Shown here piece after piece: positions 6,241 to 12,218 of a stretch of 13,214 nucleotides of DNA (the first letter of the stretch is position 1; every line of letters begins with the position of its first letter). Origin of the DNA: Microcaldota archaeon (lineage in GTDB: Archaea; Micrarchaeota; Micrarchaeia; Micrarchaeales; Micrarchaeaceae); the NCBI GenBank assembly GCA_021834785.1, contig JAKBRJ010000019.1, forward strand, positions 1 through 13,214, given 5' to 3'. The position numbers and the translations under genes were made by a program. The notes under the pieces are model-generated. The model saw only the letters and a program-made list of their open reading frames with translations. It had not been told where the DNA came from and did not search any database.

Positions 6241-7365
6241 ATGCCAGGCATGCGCGGGGTTTCAACCATCGAATTGGCTGCAATCGTATCTGAGCTTCAA
6301 TCGGTCAAGGGATTTTACCTGGAGAAGTTTTACGAGGCTGGAAACGGCGAATTCAGGATAAAGATAAAGAATAGGGAGAAATACCTGAATATAAAGTCCA
6401 TGCTTGGAAAATCGCTGAACATCACAAAATACATAGAAAAAGCCGACCAGCCCACTAATTTTGCCATAGCAGTACGTAAAAGGATTGAAGGGTCAGTCAT
6501 AGAATCCGTAGAGCAATATAACAATGATAGAGTGGCAATTTTTAGGCTTAGGAAAGGAGAGGGCAGGTCGAATCTGATATTTGAGCTTTTCGGCAAGGGC
6601 AATCTCGTGCTCACTGATGAAAATATGCTCATTGATATAGCATATATTTACCATGAGTTCAAAGACAGAAGTGTCATGCATGGGAAGGAATATAAGGCCC
6701 CCGAGAATACTCCGATAACGATGGCCAACATGGATGCATTGAGCAATTTTTTGGCATCAATACCGAAAGAAGACCCGCGCGGACGGCGCAGTGCAGTATC
6801 TGTTCTTTCGACGACCGTTAATATAGGCGCCTTATACGTAGAGAACATGCTTAATGAGCTAGGTATAGATCCAAAATCCAATTATAGCACATTGCCGACC
6901 GCACGCACTAAGGATATCGAGGGCCTTGCAGTGAAATTGCTAGGTTATATAAAGAATCCAAAACCTAGGATATATAGAGATGAAAGTTACGTAGACTATG
7001 CAATATGCGACATAATCAAATATTCGGCATTAACGAAGACTGAATTAGGAAGCATGTCTGAAATGCTTGACGAGTCAGATTATGCTACCACAGACATGTT
7101 TGAAAAGCATGAAAACAAGGAGCTTATCGAGCTGTCAGGCAGCATAGAAAAACAGAAAAGGATACTGGAAGAGGCGCTTCCAGGCGTATCAGATGCTAAG
7201 GAGGCTGGCGAAAAACTTATACGTAATATGAACTTGGTAAATGAAATAATATTTAAAGCAAGAAGCAACAAGCATATTTCAGTAAAGGAATTACAGGACG
7301 AATTCCCCGACACTATAATAAAGGATATCGATCTGAAGAATAAGACAGTGACATTGGAGTTGTAG
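6241..7365 (+). CDS. NFACT-N protein (Rqc2/RqcH homologue) lacking the NFACT-R domain
   Basis: The 374 residues match the N-terminal half of the Rqc2/RqcH/FbpA family, ribosome-quality-control factors that bind obstructed large subunits and, in full-length forms, recruit tRNA for C-terminal tailing. Visible are the starting STIELAAIVSEL (8-19), PTNFAIAVRKRIEG (71-84), the conserved Asp96-Arg97 implicated in tail synthesis in RqcH, the ELFGKGNLVLTDE block (115-127), and HGKEYKAP. A middle helical/coiled-coil part runs to about 350 and the protein ends at DLKNKTVTLEL, just where NFACT-R (DUF814) would begin. Usual members have about 550-700 residues. Only ten bases separate the stop from RNase Z, so no decayed remnant is present. 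Either NFACT-R is encoded elsewhere or the protein works without it. ATG 6250 is an alternative start. Confidence 0.85.
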   Translation: MPGMRGVSTIELAAIVSELQSVKGFYLEKFYEAGNGEFRIKIKNREKYLNIKSMLGKSLNITKYIEKADQPTNFAIAVRKRIEGSVIESVEQYNNDRVAIFRLRKGEGRSNLIFELFGKGNLVLTDENMLIDIAYIYHEFKDRSVMHGKEYKAPENTPITMANMDALSNFLASIPKEDPRGRRSAVSVLSTTVNIGALYVENMLNELGIDPKSNYSTLPTARTKDIEGLAVKLLGYIKNPKPRIYRDESYVDYAICDIIKYSALTKTELGSMSEMLDESDYATTDMFEKHENKELIELSGSIEKQKRILEEALPGVSDAKEAGEKLIRNMNLVNEIIFKARSNKHISVKELQDEFPDTIIKDIDLKNKTVTLEL

Positions 7366-7375
7366 TTGCATTATC

Positions 7376-8266
7376 ATGATCAAGCTTACCATATTGGGCA
7401 CATCTGGCTCAGCGCCGACAAAGGAGCGAAACCTCAGTGGGATGGCTCTGCAGTTTGATGGAAACCTGTTCCTTTTTGACTGCGGCGAAGGCACACAGAG
7501 GCAGATGTTCAAGTACGGACTCAACATATCAAAACTGAAGGCAATATTCATAACACACATGCATGGCGACCATGTGATAGGCATTGCAGGATTAGCTAGG
7601 ACGCTCTCCCTTTACAAAAGGACTGCGCCGCTCACGATCTTTGTACCACATGGATTCGAAGAAAATGCAAAGATGCTTATAAAATTTGACAATGCAACTT
7701 TTACCTATGAGATAATAGTAAAAGGAGTGAAGGGGGGGAAGATCCTTTCAGGAGATGGATTCGAAATCAGGGCGTTCGCACTGAGGCATTCGGTAATGGA
7801 TTATGGATATATTTTCAAGGAGTCTGACAAATGGCATTTTATGAAGCAGAAATGTAAGGAGTTGGGCGTAAAGGGGGATATGTTCAAGAAGCTTGAAAAG
7901 ATGAAGCAGATAGCCTTAGGAAAGAAGACGGTACGTTTTAAGGATGTGACGACATTCGAGCTTGGCAAAAAGATAGTGTATGCTACTGACACTAGACCTT
8001 CAAAGAGCACAGTAAAAGCAGCTGAAGGCGCAGACGTACTACTTCATGAATCCACATATGATGATGCAATGGCAAAGCTAGCGAAAGAGAGGATGCATTC
8101 GACATCTGGAGAAGCTGCAAAAGTTGCAAAGGATGCAAAGGTCAAGAAGCTCATTCTCTTCCACTTCAGCACAAGATATAAAAATACTGAAGAGTTATTA
8201 AAAGATGCAAAAAGCGTATTCCCGGAATCATATCTGGCGAACGACGGCATGCAGATAGATATATAG
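7376..8266 (+). CDS. rnz: Ribonuclease Z (tRNA 3'-processing endonuclease)
   Basis: RNase Z removes the 3' trailer of pre-tRNAs so that CCA can be added. The 296-residue protein is the short, single-domain beta-lactamase-fold form. It has the complete metal set: HMHGDH (His61, His63, Asp65, His66), His138 in ALRHS, Asp205 in YATDTRPS, and His263 in LFHFSTRY, plus the conserved LLHESTY (222-228), His241 in the MHST segment, and the N-terminal LGTSGSAPT and DCGEGTQRQM blocks. A lysine-rich insertion (about 150-190) between the metal motifs is where short forms carry a variable or exosite segment. No strong Shine-Dalgarno site precedes the ATG, ten bases after the NFACT-N stop, so expression likely depends on the operon. 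Its TAG stop (8264-8266) directly abuts tRNA-Val, a substrate type for this enzyme. Confidence 0.95.
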   Translation: MIKLTILGTSGSAPTKERNLSGMALQFDGNLFLFDCGEGTQRQMFKYGLNISKLKAIFITHMHGDHVIGIAGLARTLSLYKRTAPLTIFVPHGFEENAKMLIKFDNATFTYEIIVKGVKGGKILSGDGFEIRAFALRHSVMDYGYIFKESDKWHFMKQKCKELGVKGDMFKKLEKMKQIALGKKTVRFKDVTTFELGKKIVYATDTRPSKSTVKAAEGADVLLHESTYDDAMAKLAKERMHSTSGEAAKVAKDAKVKKLILFHFSTRYKNTEELLKDAKSVFPESYLANDGMQIDI

Positions 8267-8338
8267 GGGCTCGTAGTCGATTGGTAAGACGTCACGTTGA
8301 CAACGTGAAGATACGGAGTTCGATTCTCCGCGGGCCCA
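8267..8338 (+). tRNA. tRNA-Val (anticodon GAC)
   Basis: A 72-base cloverleaf. The acceptor stem GGGCTCG/CGGGCCC (8267-8273, 8331-8337) has seven pairs including one G-U, with discriminator A8338. The D arm has a GTC/GAC stem with GG in the loop. The anticodon stem TCACG/CGTGA (8292-8296, 8304-8308) carries the loop TTGACAA with anticodon GAC (8299-8301), reading GUC (and GUU by wobble) for valine. The T arm is CGGAG-TTCGATT-CTCCG (8314-8330). There is no intron and CCA is not encoded, so RNase Z and CCA addition are needed. No convincing TATA box lies just upstream, suggesting co-transcription with the RNase Z gene. Confidence 0.95.
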
Positions 8339-8431
8339 AATAAAGCAATGCAGGCTTCTAAAAAATAACTGTTACCAAAGCAAATTCACACATTGGGAAT
8401 GCAATATCTAGACAAACACATTATACGCTTG

Positions 8432-8440
8432 TAATAAATA
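8432..8440 (+). promoter_or_regulatory. TATA box for lipoate-protein ligase, probably leaderless
   Basis: TAATAAATA lies 23-31 bases before the ATG at 8463, which would place initiation at or next to the start codon. No purine-rich ribosome-binding site is present, consistent with a leaderless mRNA. The rest of 8339-8462 shows nothing further that I can support. Confidence 0.5.
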
Positions 8441-8462
8441 GCTGAATATCAATTGTAATTAT

Positions 8463-9395
8463 ATGTTCAATTACAGGTATTTAGGTGCAAACAGGCTTTC
8501 TATACACAATAATATGGCATTGGAAGAATATGCACTTAACGAATCTGCATTGCACAACTTAGCGACGATAAGATTCTGGGATGTCGACAAGGACTCCGCA
8601 GTCATAGGTTACGGCGAATCAAAGGGCAATATACTTAAGGAAGATAAAAGTTTTGACATTGCAAGAAGAATCACAGGTGGATCGCATGTGCAATTCGACA
8701 AAAACTGCTTTGCATACAGCTTCACCGTTCCGAGAGATGGCAGTTTTAAGCATTTCGACGATATGAGGAAATTTTTTGCCGAAAGGATAACACACGCGCT
8801 GATAGGTTTAGGTATCGATGGTGCGGAAGCAGATAATAGAGCATCGACTATAAATGTGGATGGCAAGGTAATAGCAAGCCATGCGATATTCTGGGGAGTT
8901 GAAAGCGCATTGCTTCATGGATTAATCCTTGTAGACCATTATGATGTAGACAGAATAATTGAAAGGATGCTCTTGAAGGAAAGGGCGATAGGCAGACATA
9001 CATATGCTGAATACGACGCGCTGAAAGGCATGCCAGTAGCAAAGGAACTGGTAAACGGAATACCATTTGGCATCAACGAGGATAAGAAACTTGAATATGT
9101 AAAAGGCAGGATATGCAGCAGTGTATTATCGGAAGTCGCTGAAGGGCATTATAAGGCAGAGGGAATAGATGATTATACTATAAACAGCGCAATGAAACTT
9201 GCCGAGACGAGACATATTGGCTCCCCATGGGTAGAAAAAAGATACCCAGCGTATGAGAATGATGAAGTAGATGCAATACCTGGAGAAGAGCTTGCTGGAA
9301 GCTTAAAAAGGAATCTTGGATACTGTATGTATATAGAGGTCCCTGACAGGGATTTCTCCAAAATGACCCTGCCAAAAGAAGAGCTTCATGAATAA
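8463..9395 (+). CDS. lplA: Lipoate-protein ligase A family protein
   Basis: The 310-residue protein belongs to the biotin/lipoyl ligase fold that attaches lipoate to a lysine of 2-oxoacid dehydrogenase E2 or glycine-cleavage H proteins. Landmarks are ALEEYAL near the N-terminus (19-25), RRITGGSHVQF (68-78; the usual third glycine is serine), DGKVIASHA (133-141) with Lys135 aligned to the catalytic lysine of E. coli LplA, and LLHGLILVD (150-158). About 60 residues beyond the catalytic domain (250-310) are unrecognised; in some archaea the accessory domain is a separate LplB protein. No lipoyl-domain protein lies in the window, so the acceptor is unknown, and biotin or octanoyl transfer is not fully excluded. 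It is a single-gene unit with its own promoter. Confidence 0.8.
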   Translation: MFNYRYLGANRLSIHNNMALEEYALNESALHNLATIRFWDVDKDSAVIGYGESKGNILKEDKSFDIARRITGGSHVQFDKNCFAYSFTVPRDGSFKHFDDMRKFFAERITHALIGLGIDGAEADNRASTINVDGKVIASHAIFWGVESALLHGLILVDHYDVDRIIERMLLKERAIGRHTYAEYDALKGMPVAKELVNGIPFGINEDKKLEYVKGRICSSVLSEVAEGHYKAEGIDDYTINSAMKLAETRHIGSPWVEKRYPAYENDEVDAIPGEELAGSLKRNLGYCMYIEVPDRDFSKMTLPKEELHE

Positions 9396-9419
9396 TGTTT
9401 TTACAGCATGGCACATGCT
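9396..9419. terminator. T-tract and small hairpin between convergent genes
   Basis: TTTTT (9398-9402) follows the lplA stop by two bases and could end that transcript. AGCATG-GCA-CATGCT (9405-9419) is a perfect 6-bp inverted repeat in the 40-base gap before the convergent minus-strand gene. The hairpin is short and its role is unproved. Confidence 0.4.
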
Positions 9420-9435
9420 ATAAACGCTTGTTGAC

Positions 9436-10047
9436 CTATTCCTCTTTTTGCTTATGATGGGAGTCCATAGACAGATACATTCTTTTTTCTATGGCTTTCT
9501 TGTCCTTATATTCTTCAATTATCTGCTCTACAGCTTTGGACATATAGTTCCTTTTTAGGTAAGTCGAAAGTTTTTGCTTTGAAAAAGAATTGAATTGATT
9601 TTTATCTACTTTAAACGATTCTAAAATTGAGACTATGTCATATACTACGCTCTCGTTTATTATGTAATAAGGGTTCAATTTTATCCTATCAAATTCTATC
9701 CCGTATTTGTCTTTTATTGCTGCATATTTTCCAAGCCGCTCTGAATCCATATTCAATACGATGTCGCCGTATTCATTTTTCCTGAGAAGACCCATCTCCT
9801 TAAATTTTTGCTCGTTTTGCATTATCATTTCTTGTATCTCGCGGTCTACTTTGCCGCGCTTTGCGTGCGCCTTGAATATATCTTTAGTGAATTCTCCGCG
9901 CTTCACGACCAGCACGAAAAGATCTTCAAATTTCTTTTCTTCAGACCTAAGCAGGCTTTCATTCTCGATTTTCTGCCAGTACAGGTCATTCGACTTTATT
10001 GTTGCTTCGTCTATCTTCCTGTTTTTAATATTAGTCTTATTGGACAT
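9436..10047 (-). CDS. Charged protein of unknown function, co-transcribed with the ureohydrolase
   Basis: I do not recognise this 203-residue protein. It is highly charged, has no cysteine and one tryptophan, and has no membrane segment or signal peptide. A lysine-rich N-terminus (1-35) leads into a helical core (about 38-100, FEDLFVLVVKRGEFTKDIFK onward), a short beta-like stretch EYGDIVLNMD, and a basic C-terminal helical part ending in HHKQKEE. A winged-helix-like nucleic-acid-binding fold would suit the helix-turn pattern around 40-110, but no diagnostic motif supports it. Its ATG follows the TGA of the agmatinase-like gene without a gap, and GGTG near the end of that gene provides the ribosome-binding site five bases before the start, so the two are translationally coupled. 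Confidence 0.75.
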   Translation of the reverse strand: MSNKTNIKNRKIDEATIKSNDLYWQKIENESLLRSEEKKFEDLFVLVVKRGEFTKDIFKAHAKRGKVDREIQEMIMQNEQKFKEMGLLRKNEYGDIVLNMDSERLGKYAAIKDKYGIEFDRIKLNPYYIINESVVYDIVSILESFKVDKNQFNSFSKQKLSTYLKRNYMSKAVEQIIEEYKDKKAIEKRMYLSMDSHHKQKEE

Positions 10048-10923
10048 TCATGCACCTTTCATAGTATATCCTATGATTAGATACGCCAATTTTGCAGCAG
10101 TGTAATTCGGATAGCTTAGCGATGGCAGCGGACTGAGCTCGGTCATGTCGATGCCCAGGATGTCTTTTTCCTTTATCACAAGCTTTAGTATATCGGATAG
10201 CTGGCTGAAGCGCATACCGTCAGGTTCGGGCGTACCTACGCTAGGCATTTCGGACGGATCCAATGCGTCAAGATCCAATGTGATATACACCTTCTTCTTG
10301 GTCATTTCGATGGCTTTTCTGGCTATTTCAACATTTGACATCCCGCGCATGTCTTTCATGTAGAGGATTTCTTTTCCATACCTCTTTGCGCTATCCTCAT
10401 CCACGCTCCTTACGCCTATGCTATAACAGCTTTTTGTTATCTCTCTTGCTCTTGCCATGATGCAGGCATGAGAATATTTTGTGCCCATAAACTCATCCCT
10501 TGAATCCGAATGGGCATCGAAATGCAGTACGCTGAAATCCTTTTCCTTTTTGCCAATAGCATTAATTGCACCGACAGATACAGTATGCTCCCCGCCTATC
10601 AAAAATGGCAGTTTTTTATCTTCCAATATCAAGCTTACCTCCCTTTCAATCCTTTTGACCATATTTTCAGGAGAACTGTAATCGGGAGCCAGCTCGTCAA
10701 GCGTATATATCCCCATCCTGCTTACGTCTTTGCCTAATTCCTCATTATAAAGCTCTATGTTCCTGCTAGCCTCTATGATTGCATGGGGGCCGTCCTTTGC
10801 CCCAGACTTGTAGCTCAGTGTTGCTTCATAAGGTATCGGAAGTACAACTATCCTTGCGCTTTCGTAGTCCTGGGATTCCAAACCGAATAGGTTGTACTTT
10901 GGCATGGCGTTTAAAATCTGCAT
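10048..10923 (-). CDS. Agmatinase-family ureohydrolase (arginase/agmatinase superfamily)
   Basis: The enzyme hydrolyses a guanidino compound, probably agmatine to putrescine and urea; aminopropyl-agmatine or arginine are alternatives. The 291-residue protein holds every dinuclear manganese ligand: His113 in LIGGEHT, Asp136, His138 and Asp140 in HFDAHSDS, and Asp217 and Asp219 in ITLDLDALDP. SHAC (His152) and GTPEPDG follow the usual order. Substrate choice lies in variable loops and cannot be read here, and no arginine decarboxylase gene lies in the window. The start at 10923 is preferred because GGGAGTG (10935-10929) precedes it by five bases. An ATG seven codons upstream (10944) has no such site and lies in the AT-rich promoter. 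It is the first gene of a two-gene unit, divergent from rfcS. Confidence 0.88.
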   Translation of the reverse strand: MQILNAMPKYNLFGLESQDYESARIVVLPIPYEATLSYKSGAKDGPHAIIEASRNIELYNEELGKDVSRMGIYTLDELAPDYSSPENMVKRIEREVSLILEDKKLPFLIGGEHTVSVGAINAIGKKEKDFSVLHFDAHSDSRDEFMGTKYSHACIMARAREITKSCYSIGVRSVDEDSAKRYGKEILYMKDMRGMSNVEIARKAIEMTKKKVYITLDLDALDPSEMPSVGTPEPDGMRFSQLSDILKLVIKEKDILGIDMTELSPLPSLSYPNYTAAKLAYLIIGYTMKGA

Positions 10924-10928
10924 GTTAA

Positions 10929-10935
10929 CACTCCC
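10929..10935 (-). promoter_or_regulatory. Ribosome-binding site deciding the ureohydrolase start
   Basis: GGGAGTG on the minus strand stands five bases before ATG 10923. The upstream ATG at 10944 sits next to TTTATAT (10957-10950) and has no purine-rich site. Confidence 0.55.
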
Positions 10936-10990
10936 TATTGCCATTATATAATATAAATTACTTATTATTTAGAAAAAGCAGACAAAAAAG

Positions 10991-11000
10991 CCATAAATAC
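10991..11000 (+). promoter_or_regulatory. TATA box for rfcS
   Basis: CCATAAATAC, with a purine-rich BRE-like stretch (GACAAAAAAG) just upstream, lies about 45 bases before ATG 11041. Initiation near 11020 would leave a 20-base leader carrying GTGAT (11033-11037). Confidence 0.55.
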
Positions 11001-11032
11001 TTTTAGTTCACATCTTTATGTGATTTCTGTTT

Positions 11033-11037
11033 GTGAT
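11033..11037 (+). promoter_or_regulatory. Ribosome-binding site deciding the rfcS start
   Basis: GTGAT is followed by three bases and ATG 11041. The alternative GTG at 11020 lies at the predicted transcription start and would add seven residues (MISVCDA) before the usual beginning of RfcS. Confidence 0.55.
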
Positions 11038-11040
11038 GCT

Positions 11041-12012
11041 ATGCATGCGATTGACCTTCCGTGGACTGAGAAGTACAGGCCAAAAAACCTTAATGAGGTA
11101 ATAGGCCAGAAGCTCATAGTCGAAAGGCTCAAATCGTTCGTAAAGGCAGGCAACTTTCCAAACATGATATTTGCAGGGAGCGCAGGCATTGGCAAAACTA
11201 CATGTGCAATAGCCATGGCAAACGATCTTTATGGCGGCAGCTTTGATGGCGCATTCAAGGAGCTCAATGCAAGCGATTCACGCGGTATTGATGTCATACG
11301 AGGTCAGGTAAAGGAGTTTGCAAAGACAATATCCATAGCAGACGTCCCTATAAAAATAATATTCCTTGATGAAGCGGATGCGCTTACTGCTGATGCACAG
11401 CATGCACTTAGGCGCACGATGGAAAAGTTCTCCTCTGAGACCAGGTTTATATTGAGCGCCAATTACGCCAGCAAACTCATAGAGCCCATACAAAGCAGGT
11501 GTGTTGTTTTTAGGTTCAAACCACTTAATGAAGCGGACATGGTTGAATATATAAAGCGAATTTCAGATAGCGAAAAACTCGAAATGAACGAAAAGGCAAT
11601 TGAGGCGCTCATATACGTGAGCGATGGAGACTTAAGGAAACTCACAAATGTGCTGCAAAGCGCTGCAATGCAAAGCAAAAAGATAAGCGAACAGGAGGTA
11701 TATGAGGTAGCGGCGAAGGCGCGGCCAAAAGAGATAGTCGCCATGTTAAAATTCGCGATTGATGGGATTTTCGACAAGTCGCGCGACGAATTGAATACGC
11801 TTATGCTAAAGCACGGGATGAATGCCGAAGACATATTAATGCAATGCTATAAGGAAGTTCAGGGAATGAACATCGATGAAAGGGCTAAATTGGGCATAAT
11901 ATCGGATCTAGGCACATACAACTTCCGCATAGTTGAAGGAGCGAATGAGAGAATACAACTTGAAGCGATGCTTGCACATATAGCGCTTACAAACAGCAAA
12001 TACAAAAAATAA
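11041..12012 (+). CDS. rfcS: Replication factor C small subunit (sliding-clamp loader)
   Basis: RfcS is the repeated ATPase subunit of the archaeal clamp loader, which with RfcL opens PCNA and places it on primer-template DNA. The 323-residue protein begins with the RFC box LPWTEKYRPKNLNEVIGQ (6-23). It carries Walker A GSAGIGKTT (46-54), Walker B IIFLDEAD (107-114), the sensor-1 region ILSANYASKLI, the arginine-finger motif SRC (152-154), and VSDGDLRKLTN as the sensor-2 region, followed by the helical collar domain. No intein interrupts the Walker A or other motifs, and the length is normal for the family. It is transcribed alone and divergently from the ureohydrolase gene. The large subunit gene is not in the window. 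Confidence 0.97.
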   Translation: MHAIDLPWTEKYRPKNLNEVIGQKLIVERLKSFVKAGNFPNMIFAGSAGIGKTTCAIAMANDLYGGSFDGAFKELNASDSRGIDVIRGQVKEFAKTISIADVPIKIIFLDEADALTADAQHALRRTMEKFSSETRFILSANYASKLIEPIQSRCVVFRFKPLNEADMVEYIKRISDSEKLEMNEKAIEALIYVSDGDLRKLTNVLQSAAMQSKKISEQEVYEVAAKARPKEIVAMLKFAIDGIFDKSRDELNTLMLKHGMNAEDILMQCYKEVQGMNIDERAKLGIISDLGTYNFRIVEGANERIQLEAMLAHIALTNSKYKK

Positions 12013-12087
12013 TGTAGTGCATCACTGAATTCTTGCCGGTGCATCTTCCCGTGGCGTTATACCTATTTACATGCGTAAGAGAAGAAA

Positions 12088-12097
12088 CCTATTTAAA
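12088..12097 (+). promoter_or_regulatory. BRE/TATA promoter of a miniature locus
   Basis: CCTATTTAAA, preceded by GAAGAAA as a possible BRE, is a good archaeal promoter core. Initiation is expected near 12116-12121, just ahead of a GTGAT site and ATG. The preceding bases 12013-12087 after rfcS hold nothing else that I can support. Confidence 0.5.
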
Positions 12098-12103
12098 GCT
12101 TGG

Positions 12104-12120
12104 CATTCCATTTTGGAATG
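12104..12120. promoter_or_regulatory. Perfect palindrome between TATA box and predicted start: operator-like site
   Basis: CATTCCA-TTT-TGGAATG is a perfect 7-bp inverted repeat with a 3-base centre. It fills the space between the TATA box and the predicted transcription start, the place where archaeal repressors commonly bind to block polymerase. The regulator is unknown; the adjacent Lrp-type gene is one candidate. Confidence 0.45.
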
Positions 12121-12127
12121 TGATATT

Positions 12128-12218
12128 ATGAATGGAGGACCAAACGGCGGATGATGAAGAAAAACCTGTTTGAATATTTATTATTCTACTTTTTATGCTA
12201 GTTATACTTGTTGCTTGA
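12128..12218 (+). other. Micro-ORF locus or remnant of a small membrane protein gene
   Basis: Behind the promoter, GTGAT (12120-12124) stands three bases before ATG 12128, which opens an 8-codon frame (MNGGPNGG, TGA at 12152). Its stop overlaps ATG 12151, giving MMKKNLFEYLLFYFLC to 12201. A third frame from ATG 12132 reads MEDQTADDEEKPV, a TGA at 12171-12173, then IFIILLFMLVILVA and TGA at 12216-12218, like an acidic tail-anchored peptide split by one stop. The T-rich stretch makes every frame hydrophobic and could instead be a terminator. It overlaps the 3' end of the minus-strand gene by 17 bases. A translated micropeptide, a small RNA and a decayed small membrane protein are all possible. 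Confidence 0.35.

Noticed and set aside
12151..12201. C/D-box guide RNA suggested by ATGATGA at 12151-12157
   Set aside because: It matches the C box, but no CTGA D box or internal C'/D' pair follows at a suitable distance.
12132..12218. TGA at 12171-12173 read as tryptophan or selenocysteine
   Set aside because: TGA is used as an ordinary stop by at least three genes here (ends at 4417, 5421 and 10048), tryptophan is encoded by TGG, and no selenocysteine-type element is apparent, so recoding is not supported.
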